From NCBI RefSeq assembly GCF_016722765.1, contig NZ_JAEQND010000007.1, positions 282,470 to 346,469 of the forward strand: a DNA stretch of 64,000 nucleotides, in the 5' to 3' direction. Positions 18,299 to 26,970 of the stretch are shown here, one piece after another; positions within the stretch are counted from its first letter, which is position 1, and each line of letters starts with the position of its first letter. The position numbers were made by a program, and so were the translations under genes. The notes beneath the pieces were generated by a model, which saw only the letters and a list, made by a program, of their open reading frames with translations, had not been told where the DNA came from and ran no database searches. This stretch comes from Ramlibacter alkalitolerans (GTDB taxonomy: Bacteria > Pseudomonadota > Gammaproteobacteria > Burkholderiales > Burkholderiaceae_C).

Positions 18299-18715
18299 TC
18301 AGGCTTTTTCCAGCGGGAGGTTAGCGTCCCTCCACGCCTTGAGCCCGCCCCCCAGCACAACAGCCTTGTCGTAGCCCAGGCCTTTGACCACGCCCAGGGC
18401 ACGCTTGGCCCGCGCTCCGCTAGGACACACCAGGATCAGCGGTACGGTCTTGTTCTTCGCCACCTCCGGCAGGCGCGTCGGCAGCTCGTTGACCGGCACG
18501 TTGCGCGCACCGCGGATATGGCCGGTGGCGAATTCCTCCGCCTCGCTCACGTCCACCACGATGGCCTTCTCGCGGTTGATCAGCTGCACGGCGCCATCGG
18601 GCGTGAGGCCGCCGCCGGCGCCTGCAGCAATGCCGGGCCAGAGCAGCAGGCCGCCGGAGACCAGCGCGATGAGGACCAGGGCCCAGTTGTGGGTGAGAAA
18701 CGGCAGCACGTCCAT
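18299..18715 (-). CDS. Membrane-anchored rhodanese-like protein
   Basis: A 138-residue protein: one N-terminal membrane helix (residues ~8-31) followed by a rhodanese domain. The active-site loop is [12 protein letters not shown] with Cys97 as sulfur carrier; [20 protein letters not shown] is the typical first half. Homologues (YibN type) sit beside grxC and secB in many proteobacteria, as here. The physiological sulfur donor and acceptor are not known. It is divergent from gpmA, with a 95-base gap. Confidence 0.88.
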   Translation of the reverse strand: MDVLPFLTHNWALVLIALVSGGLLLWPGIAAGAGGGLTPDGAVQLINREKAIVVDVSEAEEFATGHIRGARNVPVNELPTRLPEVAKNKTVPLILVCPSGARAKRALGVVKGLGYDKAVVLGGGLKAWRDANLPLEKA

Positions 18716-18810
18716 ACAGCTCTTTCCTTTGTTCTGCGCCGGTCAGGTCCCGGCCAACCCGCGATTCTAGAATGCCGGGTTTGTCCCAACCTTCCTCCCC
18801 CTTTGCCGCC

Positions 18811-19557
18811 ATGCACAAGCTCGTCCTGATCCGCCACGGCGAATCCACCTGGAACCTGGAAAACCGCTTCACCGGCTGGACCGACGTCGACCTGACGCCT
18901 CTGGGCCTGGAGCAGGCGGTGCAGGCCGGCCGGCTCCTGAAGCAGGAGGGCTATGACTTCGACCTTTGCTACACCAGCGTCCTCAAGCGCGCCACCCGCA
19001 CGCTGTGGCACGTGCTGGACGAAATGGACCGCACCTGGCTGCCCGTGGCCCATTCGTGGCGCCTCAACGAGCGCCACTACGGCGCCCTGCAGGGCCTGAA
19101 CAAGGCGGAGACGGCCAAGAAGTTCGGCGACGAGCAGGTGCTGGTCTGGCGCCGCAGCTACGACACGCCGCCGCCGGCGCTGGACGAGGCCGATCCGCGC
19201 TGGGAGCGTTCCGACCGGCGGTACGTCAAGGTGCAGGACGCCGAATTCCCGCGCACCGAATGCCTGAAGGACACCGTGGCGCGGGTGCTGCCGTTCTGGA
19301 ACGAGTCGATCGCGCCGGCGCTCAAGGCCGGCAAGCGGGTGCTGGTGGCGGCCCACGGCAACTCGATGCGCGCCCTGGTCAAGTACCTGGACGACATTCC
19401 GGACGCCGACATCGTCGGCCTGAACATCCCCAACGGAATTCCCCTGGTTTACGAGTTGGACACGCAGCTCAAGCCTGTCCGCCACTACTATCTCGGAGAC
19501 GCCGAGGCGGCCGCCCGGGCTGCCGCGGCAGTGGCGGCCCAGGGCCGTTCCGCCTGA
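18811..19557 (+). CDS. gpmA: 2,3-bisphosphoglycerate-dependent phosphoglycerate mutase
   Basis: A 248-residue glycolytic enzyme interconverting 3- and 2-phosphoglycerate. The ATG at 18811 begins [15 protein letters not shown], placing the phospho-accepting His in LIRHGES at residue 9. [30 protein letters not shown] and [15 protein letters not shown] (second catalytic His) are diagnostic. The length matches the dPGM family (about 248-250). A frame open to 18772 is non-coding by comparison with the family. Confidence 0.96.
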   Translation: MHKLVLIRHGESTWNLENRFTGWTDVDLTPLGLEQAVQAGRLLKQEGYDFDLCYTSVLKRATRTLWHVLDEMDRTWLPVAHSWRLNERHYGALQGLNKAETAKKFGDEQVLVWRRSYDTPPPALDEADPRWERSDRRYVKVQDAEFPRTECLKDTVARVLPFWNESIAPALKAGKRVLVAAHGNSMRALVKYLDDIPDADIVGLNIPNGIPLVYELDTQLKPVRHYYLGDAEAAARAAAAVAAQGRSA

Positions 19558-19730
19558 GCCCTGCGTAACATCTGCTGCCGGGGTCGCGAAAGGCCCTGTA
19601 GGATGGTTCCTGCGTGATTCCGCGCTTATTTCACACGGCGCCGGAGACCACCGGGAACCCTTCATACGGGGCGTGCATCAGAGTAGTTTCTCAGGTGTAT
19701 ATTGAAAGTCAGAGGACTAAAGACCGACCC

Positions 19731-21179
19731 ATGAGCCACAAACTCAAGATTGCCGGCTGGATCTCCGTAGGCGCCCTTGCCGGAGCGCTCACCACGGTCT
19801 CGCTGCAGACCGTTGCCCGTGGCTCACTCGCGCCGCTGCCCCTCGAGGAACTGCAGCAGCTGGCCGCCGTGTTCAGCATGATCAAGACGGACTACGTCGA
19901 GCCCGTCGACGAGAAGAAGCTGATCACCGATGCCATCTCCGGCATGGTGTCCAGCCTCGATCCGCACTCGCAGTACTTCGACAAGAAGTCCTTCAAGGAA
20001 TTCCGGGAAGGCACCTCCGGCCGCTTCGTCGGCGTCGGCATCGAGATCTCGCAGGAAGACGGCCTGGTCAAGGTGGTCTCCCCGATCGAAGGCTCGCCGG
20101 CGTTCCGGGCCGGCCTGAAGACGGGCGACCTGATCACCAAGATCGACGACACCGCCGTCAAGGGCCTGTCGCTGGCGGACGCCGTCAAGCGCATGCGCGG
20201 CGAGCCGAACACCAAGGTGAACCTCACCATCTACCGCAAGGACGAGAACCGCACCTTCCCGGTCACGATCACCCGCGAGGAGATCAAGACGCAATCGGTC
20301 AAGGGCAAGGTCATCGAGCCGGGCTTCGGCTGGATCCGCCTGTCGCAGTTCCAGGAACGCACCGTCGACGACTTCGTCCGCAAGGTCGAGGAGCTGTACA
20401 AGCAGGAACCCAACCTGCGCGGCATCGTGCTCGACCTGCGCAACGATCCGGGCGGCCTGCTCGATTCCGCGGTGGCGATCTCGGCGGCCTTCCTGCCCGA
20501 GAACGTGAGCGTGGTCTCCACCAACGGCCAGCTGCCCGAAAGCAAGTTCGTCTACAAGGCCGCGCCGGAGTTCTACCAGCGCCGTGCCGGGGCGGACCCG
20601 CTGCGCCGCATTCCGCCGCAACTGAAGTCGGTTCCGCTGGTGGTGCTGGTCAACGAAGGCTCCGCCTCCGCGTCCGAGATCGTGGCCGGCGCCCTGCAGG
20701 ACCACCATCGCGGCATCATCCTGGGCAGCCAGACCTTCGGCAAGGGCTCCGTGCAGACCGTGCGTCCGCTCGGCCCCGACACCGGCCTGAAGCTGACCAC
20801 GGCGCGCTACTACACGCCGAGCGGCCGTTCGATCCAGGCCAAGGGCATCGTCCCCGACGTCATGGTCGACGAAACGCCGGAAGGCAACGTGTTCTCGGCG
20901 CTGCGCACCCGTGAAGCCGACCTGGAGCACCACCTGAGCAGCGGCCAGCAGGCCGCCAACGAGGCCAAGGATCCGGCCCGCGAGAAGGCCCGCGAGGAAG
21001 CCCGCAAGCGTGCCGAGGAAGAGGCCAAGAAGGCCCCGACCGAGCGCAAGACGCCGCCGGAATTCGGCAGCGAGAAGGACTTCCAGCTGGTGCAGGCGCT
21101 GAACCAGCTCAAGGGCCAGCCGGTGGTGGTCTCCAAGACCCAGGTCGTGGAGAACAAGGAAGAGAAGAAGGAAAACTGA
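19731..21179 (+). CDS. ctpA: C-terminal processing peptidase, S41 family
   Basis: A 482-residue periplasmic serine protease. I start it at the ATG at 19731, because the signal-anchor KLKIAGWISVGALAGAL follows at once; the frame reaches 19614 without family similarity. Order: signal/anchor (1-30), helical region, PDZ domain (~85-165, GVGIEISQEDGLVKV and SPAFRAGLKTGDLI), protease core with the catalytic Ser in NEGSASASEIVAGALQ and the Lys in GSQTFGKGSVQT. The last ~60 residues are highly charged (Lys/Glu). A TATATT at 19698-19703 is a possible -10 box. It cleaves C-terminal tails of envelope proteins. A strong terminator follows. Confidence 0.92.
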   Translation: MSHKLKIAGWISVGALAGALTTVSLQTVARGSLAPLPLEELQQLAAVFSMIKTDYVEPVDEKKLITDAISGMVSSLDPHSQYFDKKSFKEFREGTSGRFVGVGIEISQEDGLVKVVSPIEGSPAFRAGLKTGDLITKIDDTAVKGLSLADAVKRMRGEPNTKVNLTIYRKDENRTFPVTITREEIKTQSVKGKVIEPGFGWIRLSQFQERTVDDFVRKVEELYKQEPNLRGIVLDLRNDPGGLLDSAVAISAAFLPENVSVVSTNGQLPESKFVYKAAPEFYQRRAGADPLRRIPPQLKSVPLVVLVNEGSASASEIVAGALQDHHRGIILGSQTFGKGSVQTVRPLGPDTGLKLTTARYYTPSGRSIQAKGIVPDVMVDETPEGNVFSALRTREADLEHHLSSGQQAANEAKDPAREKAREEARKRAEEEAKKAPTERKTPPEFGSEKDFQLVQALNQLKGQPVVVSKTQVVENKEEKKEN

Positions 21180-21202
21180 CATCGCGTCGCTACGCGAGCG
21201 AT

Positions 21203-21274
21203 GTCATCCCCGCGCAGGCGGGGATCCAGTTCCCCTCTCACTCTCATGTCATCCCCGCGCAGGCGGGGATCCAG
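21203..21274. repeat. Two direct copies of a REP-type palindrome (GTCATCCCCGCG...)
   Basis: Two 27-bp copies, 21203-21229 and 21248-21274, spaced by 45 bases. Each contains the palindrome ATCCCCGCGCAGGCGGGGAT. Related copies occur at 45641-45663 and, as ATTCCCGCG...CGGGAAT, at 63679 and 63798. They resemble the dRS3/REP-like repeats of betaproteobacteria. The pair sits between the ctpA stop and its terminator. Confidence 0.75.
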
Positions 21275-21299
21275 AAAGCGGCCCACCGGGCCGCTTTTT
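21275..21299 (+). terminator. Rho-independent terminator after ctpA
   Basis: AAAGCGGCCC (21275-21284), loop ACC, GGGCCGCTTT (21288-21297) with a T-tract at 21295-21299: a perfect 10-bp stem, G+C-rich in its core. It ends 22 bases before the next start codon and isolates ctpA from the moeB-like gene. Confidence 0.88.
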
Positions 21300-21321
21300 C
21301 CTTTCCCCCCACAATCCCTCC

Positions 21322-22080
21322 ATGACCGACGACCAGCTGCTTCGCTACTCGCGCCACATCCTCCTCGACGAAGTCGGCGTCGAAGGGCAGGAACGCTTCC
21401 TGCAGTCGCACGCGCTGGTGGTCGGCGCCGGCGGCCTCGGGTCGCCGGTGGCGCTCTATCTCGGGACGGCGGGCGTCGGCACCATCACGATCGTCGACCA
21501 CGACGTGGTGGACGTCACCAACCTGCAGCGCCAGATCGCCCACAACCTCGAACGCGTCGGCCGGCCGAAGGCGGAATCGGTGCGGGAGGCCGTCGCTGCG
21601 ATCAACCCGGACGTGCTGGTGCGCCCCCTCGTGCTCAAGGCCGACGCACAGCTGCTCGACGAACTCGTGCCGAGGGCGGACGTCGTGATCGACTGCTGCG
21701 ACAACTTCGTGACGCGCCAGGCCATCAACCGGGCCTGCGTGGCGCACGGCAGGCCGCTGGTCTCCGGCGCCGCGATCCGCATGGACGGCCAGGTCAGCGT
21801 GTTCGACCCACGGCGGGCGGACAGCCCCTGCTATGCCTGCGTGTTCCCGCCGGACCAGGACCTGGAGGAGGCGCTCTGCGCCACGATGGGTGTGTTCGCC
21901 CCGCTGGTGGGCATCGTCGGCGCGATGCAGGCCTCGGAGGCCTTGCGCCTGCTGGCAGGGGTGGGAACGTCGCTGGCGGGCCGCCTGCAGATGCTGGACG
22001 GCCGCAGCATGGAATGGACCGAGATGCGGGTGCGGCGCGACCCCGGGTGCGCCGTGTGCGGCACGCACCGCGCGGCCTGA
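21322..22080 (+). CDS. moeB: HesA/MoeB/ThiF family sulfur-carrier adenylyltransferase
   Basis: A 252-residue E1-like enzyme that adenylates the C-terminal Gly of a ubiquitin-like sulfur carrier (MoaD or ThiS). Features: LLRYSRHILLDEVGVEGQ at the N-terminus, the ATP-binding VVGAGGLGSPVALYL (~33-47), the Arg finger in NLQRQIAH, and DCCDNFVTRQAIN. The structural zinc Cys pairs are CYACVFP and, at the end, CAVCGTH. No moa or thi genes are adjacent, so MoeB versus ThiF cannot be fixed by context; MoeB is the more likely by length and overall sequence. Confidence 0.85.
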   Translation: MTDDQLLRYSRHILLDEVGVEGQERFLQSHALVVGAGGLGSPVALYLGTAGVGTITIVDHDVVDVTNLQRQIAHNLERVGRPKAESVREAVAAINPDVLVRPLVLKADAQLLDELVPRADVVIDCCDNFVTRQAINRACVAHGRPLVSGAAIRMDGQVSVFDPRRADSPCYACVFPPDQDLEEALCATMGVFAPLVGIVGAMQASEALRLLAGVGTSLAGRLQMLDGRSMEWTEMRVRRDPGCAVCGTHRAA

Positions 22081-22083
22081 GCC

Positions 22084-22242
22084 TCAGTCGTCGAGACCGA
22101 GCAGTGCGACCACCTCCGCGGCGGAGGAGCCGGTCTGCGAAGCCATCTGCACTTCGGCATTGCCAGGCTCGCCCAGGGCGACCAGCGCCGCGGCCAGCAG
22201 CGTGCCGAAGAAGATCATGGCGGATTGGACGAACAACTTCAT
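22084..22242 (-). CDS. 52-residue predicted membrane or secreted peptide
   Basis: A short minus-strand frame starting MKLFVQSAMIFFGTLLAAAL and ending EVVALLGLDD, with a stop four bases from the moeB stop (convergent). It has one N-terminal hydrophobic segment that could be a signal peptide or membrane anchor, followed by ~27 polar residues. The ribosome site is weak (GTGAAG upstream). I recognise no family. The frame shows the G/C third-position bias of real genes here, but a chance frame cannot be excluded. Confidence 0.45.
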   Translation of the reverse strand: MKLFVQSAMIFFGTLLAAALVALGEPGNAEVQMASQTGSSAAEVVALLGLDD

Positions 22243-22464
22243 TTGGCTTCACCCCGGACGTCGAAATGCCCCTGTGGAGACGAGTGTTCCAGCAGGTAAA
22301 CATCGCGTCAGTCGGCTTGCTGCCGCGTAGTGAGTGGTCCCACGCCTACAGCCACGGCCGGTAGGAAGCCTCCTACGCCCGGGCGCCGGCGCCACTGGCA
22401 CAATCCGCCCGGTCATGGGGGGGAAGGGCGGCCCTGCATCGGCCGCGGCTGCACAAGGCCCAGA

Positions 22465-22848
22465 GTGGAACTGCGAACGTACATCGTCGAAGACAACGCA
22501 ACCATCCGCGAGAACCTCATCGACGCGCTGCAGGAGCTGGCTTCGGTGGTGACGCTCGGCTGGTCCGAGACCGAGAGCGCCGCGAAGGAGTGGATCGCGG
22601 ACCACCGTGGCCAATGGGACCTGCTGATCGTGGACCTGTTCCTCAAGCAAGGCAGCGGCCTCGGCGTGATCGAAGCCTCCCAGGACCGCAGCCGGGAACA
22701 ACGTGTGGTGGTGCTGAGCAACTATGCAACGTCCGACATGCGCAAGCGCTGCGCACAACTCGGAGCCGATGCGGTGTTCGACAAGTCGAACGAGATCGAC
22801 GCGCTGGTCGACTACTGCCTCGCGCTGGGTGCGCGCGGCTCGCCCTGA
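22465..22848 (+). CDS. Single-domain response regulator (CheY-like receiver)
   Basis: A 127-residue receiver domain with no output domain. The GTG start at 22465 (VELRTYIVEDN read as MELRTYIVEDN) is chosen because the receiver fold begins there; the upstream open frame is not family-like. Acidic pocket E9-D10, phospho-acceptor D57 in LLIVDLFL, Ser85 in VLSNYA and Lys107 in FDKSNE are all in place. It is convergent with a LuxR-type regulator, and a CHASE3 kinase follows. It may be a phosphate sink or partner for that kinase. The 222 bases upstream (22243-22464) show no recognised element. Confidence 0.8.
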   Translation: MELRTYIVEDNATIRENLIDALQELASVVTLGWSETESAAKEWIADHRGQWDLLIVDLFLKQGSGLGVIEASQDRSREQRVVVLSNYATSDMRKRCAQLGADAVFDKSNEIDALVDYCLALGARGSP

Positions 22849-22870
22849 AGCGCGCAGCGCGCGCGCTTCA
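22846..22870. terminator. GC-rich hairpin between convergent response regulators
   Basis: TGAAGCGCGC and GCGCGCTTCA form a near-perfect palindrome that overlaps both stop codons of the two convergent genes. There is no T-tract, so intrinsic termination is uncertain; it could still limit read-through in both directions. Confidence 0.4.
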
Positions 22871-23500
22871 GTCGATCAGCTTGTTCTTCAGCGCGTAGTA
22901 CGTCAGGTCGCTGTTGGAGGAGAGATTCATCTTCTCCATCAGGCGCGTGCGGTACGTGCTGACCGTCTTGACCGAGAGCGACAGCGCCTTGGCGATGTCG
23001 CCCGCGGTCTCACCCTTGGCGAGCTTGAGGAACACCTGGAACTCGCGCTCGGACAACTGCTCGTGCGGCGCGCCGCCTTCCTTGCGATTGAGCTGCTGCG
23101 CGAGCAGTTCGGCCACGGCCGGCGAGATGTAGCGGCGACCGAGTGCGATGGTGCGGATCGCGTTGACGATCTCCATCGGCTCGCATTCCTTGTTCAGGTA
23201 GCCGCTCGCGCCCTGGCGGATCAGGTTCATCGCGTAATGCTCTTCGGGGTAGCCCGAGAGGATCAGGATGCCGACGTCGGGCGCCTTCGCGCGGATCATG
23301 CCGAGTGCATCGATGCCGCTCTGGCCCGGCATCGACAGATCCATGACGAGAACGTCCATCTCCGTGGTGCGCACGAGGTCGATCGCCTCGCGTCCACTCG
23401 ATGCTTCGCCGACGACGCGCAGGTCCACCTGCTCGGAGAAGAACTGTTTGAGGCCCGACCTCACGATGGCGTGGTCGTCCACAATGCCCACTTTGATCAT
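22868..23500 (-). CDS. LuxR/NarL-family response regulator
   Basis: A 210-residue two-domain regulator. Receiver: D8-D9 pocket, phospho-acceptor D54 in VLVMDLSMPG, Lys104 in YLNKE. The C-terminal LuxR-type HTH spans ~148-205 (LSEREFQVFLKLAKGET, DIAKALSLSVKTVSTYRTR). The overall sequence resembles the UvrY/GacA-BvgA type. It is divergent from the CHASE3 histidine kinase with 111 bases between them, so that kinase is its likely partner. Confidence 0.9.
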   Translation of the reverse strand: MIKVGIVDDHAIVRSGLKQFFSEQVDLRVVGEASSGREAIDLVRTTEMDVLVMDLSMPGQSGIDALGMIRAKAPDVGILILSGYPEEHYAMNLIRQGASGYLNKECEPMEIVNAIRTIALGRRYISPAVAELLAQQLNRKEGGAPHEQLSEREFQVFLKLAKGETAGDIAKALSLSVKTVSTYRTRLMEKMNLSSNSDLTYYALKNKLID

Positions 23501-23611
23501 GCTTCACCTTCAACGTCAAGCGTCTTTCATTGTGCCCCACTTCCGGATGGAAATGGCCTACCCTTGAGTCATGACGTGCGCGGATTTTATGCACAACACT
23601 GAGTTCTTAGG

Positions 23612-24997
23612 GTGAATCTGCCGGCATCTTTGCGCTCCACGCGCGGCGCCATCAGCCTCGTGCTCGCCGTGATGGCCGCGCTCGTGCTCATCGGTATCAA
23701 CGAAACGGGGTACAACGAATCGTCGGATGCGCTCGACCGCATCGAGCAGTACACGCGCACGCGCAACTCCGTCAACAAGCTGCTGCAGGACGTGCTCGAC
23801 GCCGAAACCGGCTCGCGCGGCTATCTCCTCACCGGCGACCCGCGGTACCTCGAACCGTACAACGCCGCGGTCGCGCAGATCAGTCAGCAGGTCGACCGGC
23901 TGCGCAGCGCCTACGCCCCCAACTCCTCCGAAGCGGGCACCCTCAATGGGCTGACGCTCAACGTGCAGCGCAAGCTGGCGGAGATGGACCTGTCGGTGCG
24001 CATGCGCAAGCAGGGCAACGAGGAAGCCTGGAAGTCGGTGCTGCTCACCGACGTGGGCAAGGAGCACATGGACGCGATCCGCGCGCAGGCCGGACGCCTG
24101 ATCGACAGCGCGAGCCAGAGCATGGCGCTGGCGCAGGACCAGGTCGAGCGCAGCCTGCGCTTCGCGCGCGCCGGCATCGCGATCGTCACCGGCGCGGCGC
24201 TGCTGGCGTTCTACCTGTACCTGCGGCAGACCACGCGCCTGAAACTCGCGGGCGAGCAGCAGCAGGCCGTGCTGCAGCAGGAGCGCGACATGCTCGAATC
24301 GCAGGTGCGTGAACGCACGGCCTCGCTGGCGCAGCTCGCCACCCACCTGCAGCAGGTGCGCGAGGAAGAGCGCGGCCACCTCGCGCGCGAATTGCACGAC
24401 GAACTCGGCGCGCTGCTCACGGCCGCCAAGCTCGATGTCGCGCGGCTGAAATCGCGGCTCGGCCCGCAGCAGCCGCCGGAAGTCACCGAACGCCTGCAGC
24501 ACCTCACCGCCTCGCTCAACAGCGGGATCGCGCTGAAGCGCCGGATCATCGAGGACCTGCGGCCCTCCTCGCTCGCCAACCTGGGGCTCACCGCGGCGCT
24601 GGAGATCCTGGCCCGCGAATTTTCCGAACGTTCGGGCACCGACGTCGCGGTCAGCCTGGAGCCGGTGCAGCTCGACGAGGGCAGCCAGCTCACCGTGTAC
24701 CGCGTCGTGCAGGAATCGCTCACCAACGTCGGCAAGTACGCGGAAGCCGCGCAGGTCGAGATCGGCGTGCGCGAGTACACCAACCATGTCGAAGTCGAGA
24801 TCCGCGACGACGGCAAGGGCTTCGACGTGCGCAACGCCAAGCCCTCGACGCACGGCCTGGCCGGCATGCGCCACCGGGTCGAAGCCGCGGGCGGGCGACT
24901 CACCGTGAGCTCGCAGCCCGGCCACGGCACGCGTATCCTCGCCACGCTGCCGAAGGCTGCCGCTCCCGCGACGGCGCCCGTGGCGGAGATTGTCTAG
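23612..24997 (+). CDS. CHASE3-domain sensor histidine kinase (HisKA_3 type)
   Basis: A 461-residue membrane kinase. GTG start at 23612; no better start precedes the first helix. Order: TM1 (~12-29), periplasmic CHASE3 domain (~30-183, with AETGSRGYLLTGDPRYL), TM2 (~184-204), coiled-coil linker, then a HisKA_3 dimerisation domain with phospho-acceptor His262 in ARELHDELGALL. The HATPase domain has YRVVQESLTNVGKYA (N-box), RDDGKGFD (G1) and HGLAGMRHRVEAAGG (G2). This architecture usually phosphorylates LuxR-type regulators, and one is divergent next door. The signal sensed is unknown. Confidence 0.92.
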   Translation: MNLPASLRSTRGAISLVLAVMAALVLIGINETGYNESSDALDRIEQYTRTRNSVNKLLQDVLDAETGSRGYLLTGDPRYLEPYNAAVAQISQQVDRLRSAYAPNSSEAGTLNGLTLNVQRKLAEMDLSVRMRKQGNEEAWKSVLLTDVGKEHMDAIRAQAGRLIDSASQSMALAQDQVERSLRFARAGIAIVTGAALLAFYLYLRQTTRLKLAGEQQQAVLQQERDMLESQVRERTASLAQLATHLQQVREEERGHLARELHDELGALLTAAKLDVARLKSRLGPQQPPEVTERLQHLTASLNSGIALKRRIIEDLRPSSLANLGLTAALEILAREFSERSGTDVAVSLEPVQLDEGSQLTVYRVVQESLTNVGKYAEAAQVEIGVREYTNHVEVEIRDDGKGFDVRNAKPSTHGLAGMRHRVEAAGGRLTVSSQPGHGTRILATLPKAAAPATAPVAEIV

Positions 24998-25163
24998 CCT
25001 GCGCGGCAGCGGCTGTCAGTTCGCTCCTACATCCGCAACTACCGTGGCGATGACAGTCGTTCACGCCGTCCCCCGAACTCTGCGTCGGCGCGTATCCTTA
25101 AGCTAGCCGCAGGCACGAATCGCCTGCGTGCCCTGTGCTGAAGGCTTGCTGGGAGTTTGATCC

Positions 25164-25328
25164 GTGTTGCATTACGCCGTCGTCTTTCTCGTCATCGCGC
25201 TGATCGCTGCGGTGCTGGGTTTCGGCGGCATTGCGGCGGGAGCCGCCAGCATCGCGAAGCTGCTGTTCTTCGTCTTCGTGGTCCTCGCGCTCGTCGCCTT
25301 CGTTGCCAGCCTGAAGCGCAAGCCCTAG
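25164..25328 (+). CDS. DUF1328 family small membrane protein
   Basis: A 54-residue protein with two hydrophobic helices, starting at a GTG with GGGAG seven bases upstream. The pattern [20 protein letters not shown] is the DUF1328 signature, and the end is Lys/Arg-rich (SLKRKP). Members are found in stress-related operons of proteobacteria, but function is unknown. It begins a run of small plus-strand membrane or envelope genes up to 26913. The 166 bases before it (24998-25163) hold no recognised element. Confidence 0.85.
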   Translation: MLHYAVVFLVIALIAAVLGFGGIAAGAASIAKLLFFVFVVLALVAFVASLKRKP

Positions 25329-25383
25329 TCCAGTGAAACAGGACTGACCAGGCACACCCCCCAAATCAACAAGAGAGGACCTC

Positions 25384-25656
25384 ATGACCGATATGCAAGC
25401 CACGCTGGACAGCACGCGCAAGATGGCCGCCGATGCGCTCGATCGCGCCAGTGCTTCGATGAAGGACCTGCGCAGCGGCGTGTCCGAGCGCGCCGGTGCC
25501 GCCCAGCGTTACGTCGGCGACTACGCGCGCACCGGCACCCGCTACGTGACCGAGAATCCGCTCAAGTCCGCGCTGATCGCCGCGGCGGTCGGCGCCGCGG
25601 TGGCGGGCCTGATCATCGCGCTGCGCAATCGCGAAGACCGCGACACCTGGTTCTAA
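25384..25656 (+). CDS. ElaB/YqjD/DUF883-like membrane-anchored protein
   Basis: A 90-residue protein with a long amphipathic N-terminal helix (residues 1-55, rich in Ala/Arg/Asp) and one C-terminal membrane segment (SALIAAAVGAAVAGLIIAL) with Gly/Ala packing, then RNRED. This layout is that of the ElaB/YqjD family, whose E. coli members tether to the inner membrane in stationary phase. It starts at an ATG with AGAGAGGA upstream and is followed 20 bases later by a holin-like gene, matching the yqjD-yqjE-yqjK order. Confidence 0.78.
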   Translation: MTDMQATLDSTRKMAADALDRASASMKDLRSGVSERAGAAQRYVGDYARTGTRYVTENPLKSALIAAAVGAAVAGLIIALRNREDRDTWF

Positions 25657-25676
25657 GAGAGGCAGCGCGTCCATCC

Positions 25677-26051
25677 ATGGTGCATCCGATCTTCTCGGTG
25701 CTGATCACCAAGCCGGAACTGGTGATGGAGCACGTCGCGGGCTATGCCTCGCTCATGCGCGAGGAAGCCTCCTCCGTCGGCAAGGAAGTCGCCAAACGGG
25801 CCGTGGCCTGGGCCGCGACGCTGTTCTGCCTGCTCGTGTTCCTGATCCTCGCCGGCGTGGCGGCCATGCTGGGCGCCATGCACGCCGAGTTCCACTGGGC
25901 GCTGGTCGTGGTGCCGGGCATCACGCTGGCGCTCGCGGTCGGAGCCTTCATGGTGGCGCGCAAGCCGCTGCCCGAGAAGGCCTTCGCCGAGCTGAAGCAG
26001 CAACTCGATGCCGACGCGCAGGCCCTGCGCGCGATCAGCGCCAGGTCATGA
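25677..26051 (+). CDS. Phage-holin-like (YqjE/Phage_holin_3_6) membrane protein
   Basis: A 124-residue protein with two central membrane helices (~44-68 and 75-96) separated by a short loop (HAEFHW) and flanked by charged amphipathic segments, the pattern of the YqjE/holin-superfamily III group. It is most likely not a lysis protein, since there are no phage genes nearby and the context (YqjD-like upstream, overlapping YqjK-position gene downstream) is the chromosomal envelope operon. Its TGA overlaps the next ATG. Confidence 0.75.
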   Translation: MVHPIFSVLITKPELVMEHVAGYASLMREEASSVGKEVAKRAVAWAATLFCLLVFLILAGVAAMLGAMHAEFHWALVVVPGITLALAVGAFMVARKPLPEKAFAELKQQLDADAQALRAISARS

Positions 26052-26497
26052 GCGACGCCTCCGAGAAGCTCGCGCGCAGCCGCAAGGCGATCGTCGAACA
26101 CATAGCGCGGCGCCAGCGCAGGCACGACCCGCGCGAGGAGCCCGCCGAAGGCCACGACGATCCGTATGCCTTCGCCCCGGACGACGAACCGTACGAGGGC
26201 GGCGGCTGGTTCGGCCGCCTGCGGCATGCGGTGCGCACCTGGTGGCGCTACCACCCCGCGCACATGGCGGTGGAACTCACGACGCCGCTGATGCGCAGTT
26301 ATGCGCGGCGCAAGCCGATGCAATTGCTGGCGATCTCGGCGGCCGCGGGCGCGGCACTCACGTTCACGCGCCCGTGGCGGCTGATCTCGCTCACCACGCT
26401 GATCGTGGCCGTGCTGAAGTCCTCGCAGCTGTCGCACCTGCTGATGGCGGCGATGTCCGCGGCGGACTACCGCAAGGACGACGAACGGCCCGAATGA
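26048..26497 (+). CDS. Hypothetical protein of the yqjD-yqjE-type operon
   Basis: A 149-residue protein starting at an ATG that overlaps the stop of the holin-like gene (ATGA), which argues for translational coupling. The N-terminal ~50 residues are polar and acidic; the C-terminal half has one or two weakly hydrophobic segments (LLAISAAAGAALTF, LISLTTLIVAVL). I recognise no catalytic motif. Position corresponds to that of yqjK in enterobacteria, but sequence similarity is not evident to me. Confidence 0.65.
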   Translation: MSDASEKLARSRKAIVEHIARRQRRHDPREEPAEGHDDPYAFAPDDEPYEGGGWFGRLRHAVRTWWRYHPAHMAVELTTPLMRSYARRKPMQLLAISAAAGAALTFTRPWRLISLTTLIVAVLKSSQLSHLLMAAMSAADYRKDDERPE

Positions 26498-26598
26498 AGT
26501 TCGGAATGTGCCCAGGGAGGGACCGGTGCGGCCCTTTCGAGGCTCCTGGCAAGAAGACCGCACCACCATAAACATCCTCGTACAGGAAGGGAGTTCCC

Positions 26599-26913
26599 AT
26601 GAAACAGACCCGCGCCATCGCCCTCGCGATCCTCACCGGCCTCACGCTCGTCACCAGCGGCTGCGCCGTCATGCGTGGCCAGGAAACGGTCGGCAACTAC
26701 GTCGACGACAAGACGATCACCACCGCCGTCAAGGCGAAGCTGATCGAGGATAAGACCACCGGCGGGCTGTCGATCAACGTCGACACGCTCAATGGCGAAG
26801 TGGCCCTGTCCGGCTTTGCCAAGTCGCAGCTGGAGAAGGACCAGGCCGGCCGCATCGCCGCCGCCACCAAGGGCGTGCGCGCCGTGCGCAACAACCTCGT
26901 CGTGCGTCCTTGA
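26599..26913 (+). CDS. BON-domain lipoprotein
   Basis: A 104-residue protein. The signal peptide ends in a lipobox (LVTSGCAVM; Cys22), giving a lipid-anchored product. The rest is one BON domain (~40-104): DDKTITTAVKAKLIED, a central hydrophobic INVDTLNGEVALSGF strand pair and a final VRAVRNNLVV. BON domains bind membranes or phospholipid surfaces; relatives (OsmY, DolP) act in envelope stress. SD is AAGGGAG. A hairpin terminator follows at 26971. Confidence 0.88.
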   Translation: MKQTRAIALAILTGLTLVTSGCAVMRGQETVGNYVDDKTITTAVKAKLIEDKTTGGLSINVDTLNGEVALSGFAKSQLEKDQAGRIAAATKGVRAVRNNLVVRP

Positions 26914-26970
26914 TCCCGGCCCGCGGGCGGCACCGGCCCGCCCGCGTCGTCCGGTGCCGACCTTGAAGGG

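Noticed and set aside
16406..18829. 807-codon open frame on the plus strand
   Set aside because: It runs antisense through gpsA, secB, grxC and the rhodanese gene, and its product is Arg/His/Gly-rich with no family similarity. Such frames are a by-product of G/C third-position bias.
21203..21274. CRISPR array from two spaced palindromic repeats
   Set aside because: Only two copies with an 18-base spacer, no cas genes, and the same palindrome is dispersed elsewhere; it is a REP-type repeat.
25677..26051. Prophage remnant suggested by the holin-like protein
   Set aside because: No other phage gene is nearby and the neighbours match the chromosomal yqjD-yqjE-type operon.
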